Shown piece after piece: positions 9,552 through 18,228 of a stretch of 64,000 nt of DNA; the first letter of the stretch is position 1; the number at the start of each line of letters is the position of its first letter. The notes below the pieces were generated by a model. It was not told where the DNA came from, did no database searches, and saw nothing but the letters and a program-made list of their open reading frames with translations. The position numbers and the translations under genes were made by a program. Origin of the DNA: Sphingobacteriales bacterium 50-39 (lineage in GTDB: Bacteria > Bacteroidota > Bacteroidia > Chitinophagales > Chitinophagaceae); NCBI GenBank assembly GCA_001898505.1, contig MKTZ01000016.1, forward strand, positions 1-64,000, written 5' to 3'.

Positions 9552-10628
9552 TTATTTGCCAATGATAACCGTATCGTTCTCCACCCGGAAATTGAAAGGA
9601 TAAGAAAGCTGCAATGCTTCCAGCGCCTTCACTACTGTCTCGCTTTCGAATGTGCCGGAATAACGGTAGCTCTTTGCCTCATTGTCCGCAAAGACAATGG
9701 GAATGCCATACCATGCCTGCAGCCGGGCTGCTATCACTTCCAACGGCTCGTCCTCGATCTTGATACGATTGCGCACCCAGGCTATTTCTTTTGCTTTGTG
9801 ATCCACAGGGTCCACGGTCAAAGAGATCCTCTTCAATACACTGTCGGCAGCAGGTCGATCAACCCTCCCGGCCCGATCGAAGACCACCGACTTTTGACTG
9901 GGGGTCAATATCATCTTCTCTTCAGGGTGTCCCTTTAGCGACACGGCTATCTTTCCGCGGAACAGGGATGTCTCGGTATAGCCTGTTTGGGGATAGGCAT
10001 TGAGATTGAACAACGTGCCCAGCACCTCTACATCGACGGTGGAAGTGTGGACGATAAAGGGAAGCTGACCGTCACGCGCGATGTCGAAAAGAGCTTCGCC
10101 CGACAAGGTAATCTCCCGCCCTGTACGGCCAAAACCGTCAGCCAGCGTAAGCCTGGTATTGCTGTGCAGCGTGACGACGCTGCCATCGGGAAGGACGACT
10201 GTCTTACGGGGCTCGCTGCCCGACTGGATGACCTGGGCCATCGATGGGGCGGGTGCTGTATTTTTCCCAGGCGTCATCAGCCATACGACGGCTACAACCG
10301 CCAGCACGGCCGCGGCAATACTTGTTGCATATTTCCAACGAGCGATCCGAATTTTCCTTCTCACCGGCTCGGCAGCAATTGTCGTTTTCAGCAGATCATA
10401 CCGCGTTATGCCATCCTTCAGCTGTTCCAGCTGCTCCCGGACATTACCCTGCCCGGCATTGAGAATGGAAACAAGACGCTGTGCCTCTTGGACCTCTCCG
10501 GCCTTCTCCGGATGGTCGCGTATCCAGGCTTCCCAGAACTGTACCGCAACCCTATCGCTGCCGGAGCAATAATTGCGGAATGATTCATCGCAGACGAGAT
10601 CTTCTGTCGTATAGCTACTTATATCCAT
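9552..10628 (-). CDS. FecR-family anti-sigma factor
   Basis: A 358-residue inner-membrane regulator. The first 95 residues are cytoplasmic and would bind the sigma factor; one membrane segment (about 98-118, ATSIAAAVLAVVAVVWLM) follows a basic KIRIARWK stretch; the FecR periplasmic domain runs from about 130 to 240; a DUF4974 domain fills the C-terminus (about 280-358). This layout is standard for Bacteroidota FecR proteins that sense the STN domain of a partner SusC. It lies between the sigma factor and susC, so the regulatory circuit is self-contained. Confidence 0.93.
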   Translation of the reverse strand: MDISSYTTEDLVCDESFRNYCSGSDRVAVQFWEAWIRDHPEKAGEVQEAQRLVSILNAGQGNVREQLEQLKDGITRYDLLKTTIAAEPVRRKIRIARWKYATSIAAAVLAVVAVVWLMTPGKNTAPAPSMAQVIQSGSEPRKTVVLPDGSVVTLHSNTRLTLADGFGRTGREITLSGEALFDIARDGQLPFIVHTSTVDVEVLGTLFNLNAYPQTGYTETSLFRGKIAVSLKGHPEEKMILTPSQKSVVFDRAGRVDRPAADSVLKRISLTVDPVDHKAKEIAWVRNRIKIEDEPLEVIAARLQAWYGIPIVFADNEAKSYRYSGTFESETVVKALEALQLSYPFNFRVENDTVIIGK

Positions 10629-10716
10629 CAGAGAGGTCCTTTGGATATACTGACGGAGAACCCGGAAAAATTTCCCAAAGAATTAATAACTTTTTTTGGA
10701 GCCCCCGTTTCCGGGA

Positions 10717-11277
10717 TCATTTCAACAGTTTACGCAATAGCTGGATGGCGTTGTAAATGGTATTATAAGCGGTCTTGATGCTTTGAGAGGTCCGGGCTGC
10801 TACTTCTTCATAGGTCAGCCCTTCAAAGAACACCAATCGTATCAACTCTATCTGGCGGGGGGTCAGCTGCTCCAGGGCCCGATGAAGCTTTCGCTTCAGC
10901 TCCTCGTCACGCTGGACCCGTACGATGATCTCCTCATAAGACAATTCATTCAGGGCCTCTTCGTCCGCCAAATGGGTAATGGCCGCATCGATCCTTGAAT
11001 GATGTCCAAGCCGGTCGATAAGCATCCTCCTCAATGAAGTGAAAAGATAAGCCCTTACATTGGTCACGGGGTTTAGCTTATGCCGCTTGTCCCAGAGCTG
11101 GAAAAAAAGCTGGGTCACAGAATCCTTTACCAGCTCGTCATTGGCTGTGACCTTGAGCCCCCAGCGCACAAGATGGAAGTAGGTATTGTTATACAGCGAG
11201 AAAAAGGACTCCTTGTCACCGTCCCTCAACCCCTGCCAGTACACTCTGTTTTGTTCTTCTTCGGTCATAGTTTTCAT
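10717..11277 (-). CDS. ECF RNA polymerase sigma factor (Bacteroidota FecI-like)
   Basis: 186 residues with a sigma-70 region 2 (about 25-90, including FFQLWDKRHKL and NVRAYLFTSLRRMLIDRL) and region 4 (about 130-183, LEQLTPRQIELIRLVFFEGL then a helix-turn-helix with YEEVAARTSQS). This is the SusC/SusD-linked ECF subfamily. It starts 4 bp after the stop of the tricorn-like protease and is followed 88 bp later by fecR. It most likely activates the susCD operon when the transporter senses substrate. Confidence 0.94.
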   Translation of the reverse strand: MKTMTEEEQNRVYWQGLRDGDKESFFSLYNNTYFHLVRWGLKVTANDELVKDSVTQLFFQLWDKRHKLNPVTNVRAYLFTSLRRMLIDRLGHHSRIDAAITHLADEEALNELSYEEIIVRVQRDEELKRKLHRALEQLTPRQIELIRLVFFEGLTYEEVAARTSQSIKTAYNTIYNAIQLLRKLLK

Positions 11278-11281
11278 CCCT

Positions 11282-14200
11282 TTACCGTAAGTCCTTTAGC
11301 AACACCTTTATGGCCGTCTCCAGCTGCCGGTCATATCCCGCGGCATCTTCGCCGAATCCATTCATCACCCGTATATCCGGCTCCGTTTGACGGCCTTCAA
11401 GGTATTCCCCCCGCAGATCCTTTACTCCCAGCGTAGGACAGCTCCATTGCAGCGTTCTGTCCTGCAGGGACTGGCCCGTCTGGAAAGTACAGCTGCCCGG
11501 TATAGGCATGCCCACTATCTTGCCCATATGGAGGTATTGGTAATCATATACAAAGCAGCTACCGTCGCTGTAGTTCGATTCCCCCGCCAGGACAATGGAA
11601 GGCTGTGTCCACCGGAAAGAAGGCTCGCTGCTCACCGCCAAAGGGCCTGCAACATTGTCCCGGACGTGGACGCCGCTAAGGAACATGCTAAGCTCGGGCG
11701 CGAGATCACCGCCCCTGTTGAATCGTGTATCCACTACGATGCCTTTCCGTCCGGCATAGCGGCCCAGCACCTGATCGTATACAGCGCGATATGCAGCATC
11801 ATTCATCCGGGGTAGATGAACGTATCCCAGCATTCCATGACTCAGGCTGTCTGTCTCTGCCCGGTTGCGTCTTACCCACCTTTGATAAAGGAGCTCTGTT
11901 TCCTCCCCTGGAGTAACGGGCCGGACCATGATCTTTCTTAACCTGCCGTCGTTGAGGATGGTAAGCTCGGTATTTTTTCCTGCCTTATGGTTAAGGTATC
12001 CGGCAAAATCCCTGTCAGCCAGTACGGGCGCCCCATCGATGGCCCTGATGATGGTTCCGGGACCAATACCCAGTGAAACATCGTCCAGCGGTCCATCCTG
12101 CATCACCTCCCGGATCTGCAATCCCGTATCCCGGTATGACGGATCATAAAAAGCACCCAGCGAGGCCGTCACATCTCTAGCCTTCCCCGCAGGGCGATAG
12201 GTAACCCCTGTATGACTTACATTCAGCTCGCCCAACATTTCATTCAACATCTCCGAAAGATCATAATTGTTATCGATGTCTTCCAAATACTTTTCATAGA
12301 TGGACCTGCAGGCTACCCAATCTACCCCATGCAGACCTGGGGCGTAAAAAGTCTCGGCAACACGACGCCATATGTGCATGAACATGTCCCGTCTCTCGGC
12401 GGCGCGGCGCAGGGTCATTTCACCGGCGGTATTCACGGTCCGGCATTGCCCCGTTACAGGATCGACAACGCTGATCTTCCCATCGGCGCAGATAAAAATA
12501 TTCTCACCGGCTCCGTCCATTTCCATGGAGACATCTCCCGCGCCAAATGTTGCGAGTGTCTGGCTGGTCCGGGCGCGCATATCCGCCTGCAGGAGATCGT
12601 ACCCTTTTTCAGACCGGACAAGACTGTATAATGCTCTGCTGTCCGGACTGAGCAGCGCATCGGCCAGCAGCATCGATGTTCGCGTAAGCCTTACACGGCG
12701 GGCCTGCCACACGGAGGAGCCTATATCCACCGTCGTTGCGCTGGCGCTGCTATCCAGTCTCCGGAATATATCCCAGGCATCAGGGGTCAATAATAATGCG
12801 TATACATCGGATTGCCGGGTAGAGCTGCCCGCATAGCTGCGCAGCCCATCCCTGTCGCTGAGCCAGCATATCATCCTGCCATCCATTGCCCATTTCGGCT
12901 GGCTGTCGTTGAAACCGCTGTTTGTAAGATTAATCAGCCGGCCATGCCCATCGGAAGAGACAATGCCTATCTCGTCGTTGCCCGAGCCCGGCTCATTGAA
13001 CTGGACTAGCAGCCATTTCCCATCCGGGCTCCACCTGAAATGCTGATCGTTGTCTCTCCGGCTGTACAACCCGTCCTTGAGGATGGTTCGACTTGTCCCG
13101 GCAGCGATATTATATACTTTCAGCTCGGTGCGGTCTTCTATATAAGCAATCTCTTTACCGTCGGGTGAATACCGGGGTTGGTAACGTTCATGGCTGTCAC
13201 CGGCGAGCACCTGCTCCCTTACCGGCCCGGTCAATGCTGTCTGAATTATCTTCCAGCTCCCGTCCCGCTCACTGGCGTACGTCAGATACCGGCCATCGGG
13301 AGAAAAGGACAGCCCTGCTTCCACTCCCGGCGTCTCCGTGATACGACGGATATCTTTTTCCCCGACATTGCTGATAAAGACTTCCCCATGAAAAACAAAG
13401 GCGATCGTCTTCCCGTCCGGCGCGACTGCCATCTCTTCCACATTCCCAACGGGCAGGGTCATCTCGTCATTTGCCTCCGGATGCGCGGGTATGACTACAC
13501 GCACCTTGTACGGATCGGCATTCCCATTCTTACACCAGATCTCGCCATCGTTGCTGAAACAAAGGGTCCCATTGCGGCTGATGGAAAGAAAACGTACCGG
13601 TATTTTGGAAAAAAAAGTGATCTGCCGGGGTGACGCCGGACTATGTAACTCCTGCTGATAGACATTGAAGCTCCCTCCTGCCTCGCTGAGATAATAGATG
13701 GATGTATCCGTTGTTGCAAAAACAGGGTCCCTGTCTTCACCATTGAATGATGTGATCTTCGTGTGAACGCCCGTAACAGTATCATACAGCCAGATGTCCC
13801 TTGCAATAGCGGATGTCTGGTGTTTCCGCCAGGGGTTTTCTCTTCCTTTCCTGTCATGATATACGATCAAGCGGCCTGAAGGGCTGACGTGCGCATCCTC
13901 CGCGGACGTAGTCAGCACTTGTTCCACTCTGCCACCCCTGCGGGGCACCTTGTATAGCTCCTGCAAGGCATCCGACGGGTATTGACGGCTTGCAGGGGCG
14001 TCCAGCCGGACGGCGCCGAACAGCACACTGCTGTCATCGGCAGTGAAATCATAAGGATATTCATCCGCGGAATGAGCCGTCAATCTTTTAGGTTCACCGC
14101 CAGTGGCAGGAATAATGAAGATGTCGAAATTGCCAAAACGGCTGCCGGCAAAAGCGATATGTTTACCGTCATGGCTCCAAACGGGCATAAAATGATAAGA

Positions 14201-14389
14201 GCTGTCCTTCGTCAGCACCCTGGCCGTGCCTCCCCGGGAAGACACTGTGTATACCTGTCCCTTGTAGGTAAATGCGATGGTCGAGCCGTCCGGGGAAATG
14301 GCGCAATATCTTAGCCAGCGTGGGTTACCCCGGGCCGGGAGGGGCAGGGTACAGACGGCGAACAGCAGGGAAAGAAACAGCTTTTGCAT
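11282..14389 (-). CDS. Tricorn-like S41 serine protease with beta-propeller
   Basis: A 1035-residue secreted protease (signal peptide MQKLFLSLLFAVCTLPLPARG). The N-terminal ~600 residues hold two sets of TolB/PD40 beta-propeller repeats (motifs such as SPDGRYLTYASERDG, SPDGKEIAYIED). Then come a C1 helical segment, a PDZ domain (about 760-830) and the S41 catalytic core. Putative catalytic residues in the tricorn arrangement are His726 (NVSHTG), Ser941-Asp942 (NYSDGS) and Glu1003 (QTEPD). Tricorn-type enzymes trim oligopeptides. It is the first gene of the co-directional block with sigma, FecR, SusC, SusD and the isoaspartyl peptidase fusion, and its stop is only 4 bp from the sigma start. 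Confidence 0.87.
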   Translation of the reverse strand: MQKLFLSLLFAVCTLPLPARGNPRWLRYCAISPDGSTIAFTYKGQVYTVSSRGGTARVLTKDSSYHFMPVWSHDGKHIAFAGSRFGNFDIFIIPATGGEPKRLTAHSADEYPYDFTADDSSVLFGAVRLDAPASRQYPSDALQELYKVPRRGGRVEQVLTTSAEDAHVSPSGRLIVYHDRKGRENPWRKHQTSAIARDIWLYDTVTGVHTKITSFNGEDRDPVFATTDTSIYYLSEAGGSFNVYQQELHSPASPRQITFFSKIPVRFLSISRNGTLCFSNDGEIWCKNGNADPYKVRVVIPAHPEANDEMTLPVGNVEEMAVAPDGKTIAFVFHGEVFISNVGEKDIRRITETPGVEAGLSFSPDGRYLTYASERDGSWKIIQTALTGPVREQVLAGDSHERYQPRYSPDGKEIAYIEDRTELKVYNIAAGTSRTILKDGLYSRRDNDQHFRWSPDGKWLLVQFNEPGSGNDEIGIVSSDGHGRLINLTNSGFNDSQPKWAMDGRMICWLSDRDGLRSYAGSSTRQSDVYALLLTPDAWDIFRRLDSSASATTVDIGSSVWQARRVRLTRTSMLLADALLSPDSRALYSLVRSEKGYDLLQADMRARTSQTLATFGAGDVSMEMDGAGENIFICADGKISVVDPVTGQCRTVNTAGEMTLRRAAERRDMFMHIWRRVAETFYAPGLHGVDWVACRSIYEKYLEDIDNNYDLSEMLNEMLGELNVSHTGVTYRPAGKARDVTASLGAFYDPSYRDTGLQIREVMQDGPLDDVSLGIGPGTIIRAIDGAPVLADRDFAGYLNHKAGKNTELTILNDGRLRKIMVRPVTPGEETELLYQRWVRRNRAETDSLSHGMLGYVHLPRMNDAAYRAVYDQVLGRYAGRKGIVVDTRFNRGGDLAPELSMFLSGVHVRDNVAGPLAVSSEPSFRWTQPSIVLAGESNYSDGSCFVYDYQYLHMGKIVGMPIPGSCTFQTGQSLQDRTLQWSCPTLGVKDLRGEYLEGRQTEPDIRVMNGFGEDAAGYDRQLETAIKVLLKDLR

Positions 14390-14463
14390 GGTGGTGGATA
14401 AAATTATGCGTAATTTCCATTGGTTCCCCCACCGGCTCTTAAAAATTAATTAAACCTGGACTG

Positions 14464-14488
14464 AAAAAAAAGAGGCCTTTCGGCCTCT
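14464..14488 (-). terminator. Rho-independent terminator of the small secreted protein gene
   Basis: A perfect stem AGAGGCC/GGCCTCT (14471-14477, 14482-14488) is followed on the minus strand by eight T. It sits just after the stop at 14493 of the frameshifted gene, which supports that distal stop as the true gene end. Confidence 0.8.
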
Positions 14489-14492
14489 ACTA

Positions 14493-14956
14493 TCAATGAT
14501 GTCCTCTGTCGTGATCCCGGTCATTCCCCTTCCATTTGCCGTGGTCGGGATGCCCCTTGATCTGCCAGTATTTTTCTTCATGGCTGTCCCGGATAGGCCC
14601 CTGATCATGACGGCCCCTGTATTCGGAATATTTCATTACATCGTCGTTGTGATGGCTCAGGGTCTTGGCTCGTTCTGTACCACCTTATAGGTATGATACA
14701 GGTCGGCTTGGTATCTTGCAGGCAGCGTGGCGGCAGTGACCCGGCGGCCATTGTTCCAATAGATATATTGTTTGTAAGGGACATCATAATACACATCATA
14801 TTCAGGTAAATAGTAATATTCCGCGTGGTCATAGCCAGTGGGCCCCCATAAGGGCTGGCTGCCGATGTTGACGTCGAGATTTACCTTGACCTGGGCAGAT
14901 GCGGAATGCAGGAAGAAGCCTCCGCCCAAAAGGACGAACAGGGTTAACTTTTTCAT
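14493..14956 (-). pseudogene. Small secreted protein with apparent -1 frameshift
   Basis: From ATG 14956 the frame encodes a signal peptide (MKKLTLFVLLGGGFFLHSASAQ) and a Tyr-rich domain with GYDHAEYYYLPEYDVYYDVP, then stops at 14657-14659 directly after a CCC codon. One base back, a second frame runs without stop through a His/Asp/Lys-rich tail (KGHPDHGKWKGNDRDHDRG) to TGA at 14493, just before a terminator. The join is at 14660-14662, a run of three G on the plus strand, so loss of one base (or a sequencing error) is the simplest explanation. The composite protein would be about 154 residues and resembles small secreted Bacteroidota proteins of unknown function. If the shift is real, the product is the 99-residue form. 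Confidence 0.6.
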
Positions 14957-15102
14957 ATCCAATATTTTGTATACCCTTTCACCAAATAAGATGCCAGTGC
15001 GGCCCTTTGAAAGAAGCATTCGGTGAACGGGGTAATTTCCCGAGCCAACAGCCGGTTTTTGGACAGGTATGAAAAAGGTTTTTTACTTTGACGATTACAC
15101 TA

Positions 15103-15110
15103 TATCTTTG
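15103..15110 (+). promoter_or_regulatory. -7 element of the cys operon promoter
   Basis: TATCTTTG matches the Bacteroidota -7 consensus TAnnTTTG. No clear -33 TTG is placed at the usual distance. Transcription would begin close to 15117, within a few bases of the leader ORF start at 15120. Confidence 0.5.
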
Positions 15111-15129
15111 TCCATCATAATGGTAGACT
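15109..15129 (+). promoter_or_regulatory. Predicted sulfur-regulon operator, copy 1
   Basis: An inverted repeat TGTCCA-N9-TAGACT that overlaps the end of the -7 element. The same spacing and nearly the same half-sites occur at 22643, 22680 and 25699, each in front of a sulfur-related gene. A bound dimer would block the promoter. Confidence 0.5.
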
Positions 15130-15209
15130 TAAACACAAGTATGAAATCGACAGCATCCATAAAGTACATGTCTCTCTCCCGTCACAACACCTGTTGTTGT
15201 TGCTGTTGA
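15120..15209 (+). CDS. Poly-cysteine leader peptide (putative cysteine attenuator)
   Basis: A 29-codon ORF (ATG 15120, with a second in-frame ATG at 15141) whose last six codons are ACC TGT TGT TGT TGC TGT, followed by TGA at 15207-15209; it thus ends in Thr and five consecutive Cys. It lies 55 bp before cysH. Cys is a rare residue, and a run of five directly before a stop and directly before sulfate-reduction genes is the pattern of a leader peptide whose translation reports Cys-tRNA supply. Poly-Cys leader ORFs that attenuate sulfur genes are known in mycobacteria, where they are leaderless; here the predicted transcription start is also almost at the ATG. No strong terminator hairpin is visible between 15210 and 15264, so control may act by translation coupling or rho rather than an intrinsic terminator. 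Confidence 0.65.
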   Translation: MVDLNTSMKSTASIKYMSLSRHNTCCCCC

Positions 15210-15264
15210 TACTAGTCTTCCACTCTCCAGACATTCTATTCGTTCGAAATTAACCACCTGATTT

Positions 15265-16005
15265 ATGGACAATACAATACAGCCAAAAGAACATCTCACA
15301 ACAATACCCCACCAAATTAGTGGGTTAATGGATCAGACTGCAGGTCTGGACATGGATCAGGTGTTGAAGTTGCTTGCAGCGCGCTACCCGGGTCAGGTTG
15401 TATTCTCCACGAGCTTTAGCATCGAAGACCAGGTAATCACCCACGCCATTGCATCTAACGAAACTCCTATCACACTTTTTACACTGGATACAGGACGACT
15501 CTTCGCCGAGACATATTCGGTATGGAGCAGCACCAACGATAAATATCATACCCGCGTCAAAGCTTACTATCCCGACCGTACGCTCCTGGAAAAATTCCTC
15601 AATGAAAAGGGGCCGAATGCATTTTACGAGTCGGTGGACAATCGCAAGGAATGCTGCCGCATACGCAAGGTAGAGCCCCTGAAACGGGCATTGAAAGGTC
15701 AGGCTGTCTGGGTGACAGGACTACGGGCGGAACATTCCCCCGAGAGAAAGGACCATGCGCTGATCGAATGGGACGAAGGCAATCAGATCATCAAATACAA
15801 TCCCCTGCTGCATTGGACCACCCTGCAGGTGAGAGAATACATAGATAAGAATGATGTACCGTACAATGTTCTTCATGACCGGGGCTTTGTCAGCATTGGG
15901 TGTGCTCCTTGCACCCGCGCCATAAAGTCCGGGGAAGATTTTCGTGCGGGAAGATGGTGGTGGGAAGATGCCAGTAAAAAAGAATGTGGACTTCATGCGT
16001 CCTAG
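15265..16005 (+). CDS. cysH: Adenylyl-sulfate (APS) reductase, CysH family
   Basis: 246 residues, PP-loop reductase of assimilatory sulfate reduction that makes sulfite from adenylyl sulfate. The cysteines Cys130-Cys131 (KECCRIRK) and Cys213/Cys216 (GCAPCTRA) form the CC...CxxC set that binds a [4Fe-4S] cluster, which marks the APS-reducing type rather than the PAPS-reducing type. The C-terminal ECGLH motif (Cys241) carries the catalytic cysteine. The absence of an APS kinase gene in the locus fits this. It is the first structural gene after the poly-Cys leader and is followed 20 bp later by cysD. Confidence 0.95.
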   Translation: MDNTIQPKEHLTTIPHQISGLMDQTAGLDMDQVLKLLAARYPGQVVFSTSFSIEDQVITHAIASNETPITLFTLDTGRLFAETYSVWSSTNDKYHTRVKAYYPDRTLLEKFLNEKGPNAFYESVDNRKECCRIRKVEPLKRALKGQAVWVTGLRAEHSPERKDHALIEWDEGNQIIKYNPLLHWTTLQVREYIDKNDVPYNVLHDRGFVSIGCAPCTRAIKSGEDFRAGRWWWEDASKKECGLHAS

Positions 16006-16025
16006 TGGACACTTAAAAAAGTAAT

Positions 16026-16943
16026 ATGAGCACAGCAAGCAAATATCAGTTGGATTACCTGGATCAGTTGGAGTCGGAGGCCATTCACATCCTCCGCGAA
16101 GTAGCAGGCCAGTTCGAGCGCCCAGCCCTGCTTTTTAGTGGTGGAAAGGATTCCATTACGCTGGTGCACCTGGCGTTGAAGGCCTTTCGTCCCGGGAAGT
16201 TCCCTTTTCCGTTAGTACATATCGACACGGGGCACAATTTCCCCGAGGCATTGGATTTCCGTGATCATCTTGCACGGACCATCGGTGAAAAGCTGATCGT
16301 ACGTAAAGTAGAGGACACGATCAAGGCGCGTCATCTGACGGAGCCCACGGGCAAGTTTGCCAGCCGTAATGCACTACAGACCTATACCCTGCTGGATGCC
16401 ATCGAAGAGTTTGGATTTGACGCCTGCATCGGCGGCGCCAGAAGGGACGAGGAAAAAGCGAGGGCCAAGGAGCGGATATTTTCTGTGCGCGATGAATTTG
16501 GCGGATGGGATCCCAAGCGGCAGCGACCGGAATTGTGGAACATCTACAACGGGAAGATCCGGAAAGGCGAGAACGTACGCGCTTTCCCCATCAGCAACTG
16601 GACGGAGCTGGATATCTGGAATTATATCCGTCGCGAACAGATAGCGTTGCCGTCCATATACTTCTCCCACGAGCGTGAGGTCATCGGGTATGAAGGGCAA
16701 TGGGTAGCCGTCTCCCCTTTCATCCGGCTGGATCCGACCGACCAGGTAGAAGTAAAAAGAGTACGTTACCGCACGGTGGGGGACATGACCTGCACCGCAG
16801 CCGTAGAATCCGGCGCATCGGTCATCGACGATATTATCCGTGAGATCACCGCTACACGCACCAGCGAGCGCGGCGAGACTCGCATCGACGACAAGGTGTC
16901 CGAGGCGGCCATGGAAGACAGAAAAAAGAATGGATACTTCTAG
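16026..16943 (+). CDS. cysD: Sulfate adenylyltransferase subunit 2
   Basis: 305 residues, the usual CysD length. The PP-loop SGGKDSITLVHLALKAF lies near residue 39 and binds ATP; the adenylation domain continues with HIDTGHNFPEALDFRD and GGARRDEEKARAKER, both conserved in CysD. Together with CysN it activates sulfate to APS. It sits between cysH (20 bp) and cysN (30 bp) in the same operon. Confidence 0.97.
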   Translation: MSTASKYQLDYLDQLESEAIHILREVAGQFERPALLFSGGKDSITLVHLALKAFRPGKFPFPLVHIDTGHNFPEALDFRDHLARTIGEKLIVRKVEDTIKARHLTEPTGKFASRNALQTYTLLDAIEEFGFDACIGGARRDEEKARAKERIFSVRDEFGGWDPKRQRPELWNIYNGKIRKGENVRAFPISNWTELDIWNYIRREQIALPSIYFSHEREVIGYEGQWVAVSPFIRLDPTDQVEVKRVRYRTVGDMTCTAAVESGASVIDDIIREITATRTSERGETRIDDKVSEAAMEDRKKNGYF

Positions 16944-16973
16944 CGGACCAAGGGTTCGCACAAATATTTTATT

Positions 16974-18221
16974 ATGGACCTACTAAGATTTATTACCGCG
17001 GGCAGTGTAGATGATGGGAAGAGCACCCTCATTGGCCGGCTATTGTATGACAGCAAAAGCATTCTGGCGGACCAGCTGGAGGCTTTGGAAAAACAAAGCA
17101 GGAACAAGGAGGACGGGGAGATCGACCTGGCCCTTCTTACGGATGGTTTGCGGGCCGAACGGGAGCAGGGCATCACTATCGATGTAGCCTATAAATACTT
17201 TTCCACGCCCAAAAGGAAATTTATCATTGCCGACGCACCAGGACATATTCAATATACCCGGAACATGGTCACGGGCGCCAGCAATGCCAACCTGATCATC
17301 ATCCTGGTCGATGCACGCAACGGCGTCGTCGAACAGACACGCCGGCATTCCATTATCGCCAGCCTGTTGAATATCCCTCACGTGGTGGTCGCGATCAACA
17401 AAATGGACCTGGTGAATTATTCTGAGGATGTATACAACAACATCGCCATCGACTATGCGGAGATCGCAAAGACGCTGAACTTAAAAGACGTGGTCTATCT
17501 GCCCATCAGCGCACTCAAAGGAGACAACATCGTAGAAAGGTCCGACAAACTGGATTGGTATGAAGGCCCTACTCTTCTGGAACTGCTGGAACAAACAGAG
17601 CTGGAGAAGGATGTAAACCTCACCCATGGACGTCTGCCCGTCCAATATGTCATCCGCCCGCAAACAGAGGATGTGGAACTGCACGACTACCGGGGATATG
17701 CCGGAAAGATCGTCAGCGGTATATATCGTAAAGGAGATGCCGTCACAGTGCTGCCGGCAGGGCTTAAAAGCCGTATCAAATCTGTCGAGACGGGCGGCAA
17801 GGAAGTAGAAGAAGCATTTGCTCCCCAGAGCGTCGTATTGCAGCTGGAAGACGACATCGATATCAGCCGGGGAGACCTCATCGTAAAAAATGATCATCAG
17901 CCTCGTGTGGACCAGGAGCTTGAAGTATTGCTCTGCTGGATGGATGCCAAACCGCTGATCAGAGGCAATAAATACCTGCTGCAGCTGGGCAGCCGGGTGG
18001 TGCGCAGCGTAGTAAAAGAGATCGAGTATCAGCTGGACGTCAATACCCTGGAAAAGAATTTTGCACCCGGCAACATTGGACTGAACGACATCGTAAAAGC
18101 CACCATCCGGACGGCCTCTCCCCTTCCTTTCGACAGCTATCGCGAGCTGCGGGCAGGTGGCGGAGCAGTATTGATCGATGAAACAAGCTATGTAACAGTG
18201 GGAGCGTGCATGATCCAATAA
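16974..18221 (+). CDS. cysN: Sulfate adenylyltransferase subunit 1 (GTPase)
   Basis: 415 residues, an EF-Tu-like GTPase that drives APS formation by CysD. G1 is GSVDDGKSTLIGRLL, the switch region has EREQGITIDVAYKYF, G3 is DAPGH and G4 is NKMD; beta-barrel domains II and III follow. It stops after the barrel, with no fused APS kinase (CysC) domain as in CysNC proteins, which agrees with the APS-type reductase encoded upstream. The next gene begins 7 bp after the stop. Confidence 0.97.
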   Translation: MDLLRFITAGSVDDGKSTLIGRLLYDSKSILADQLEALEKQSRNKEDGEIDLALLTDGLRAEREQGITIDVAYKYFSTPKRKFIIADAPGHIQYTRNMVTGASNANLIIILVDARNGVVEQTRRHSIIASLLNIPHVVVAINKMDLVNYSEDVYNNIAIDYAEIAKTLNLKDVVYLPISALKGDNIVERSDKLDWYEGPTLLELLEQTELEKDVNLTHGRLPVQYVIRPQTEDVELHDYRGYAGKIVSGIYRKGDAVTVLPAGLKSRIKSVETGGKEVEEAFAPQSVVLQLEDDIDISRGDLIVKNDHQPRVDQELEVLLCWMDAKPLIRGNKYLLQLGSRVVRSVVKEIEYQLDVNTLEKNFAPGNIGLNDIVKATIRTASPLPFDSYRELRAGGGAVLIDETSYVTVGACMIQ

Positions 18222-18228
18222 GGAACTA

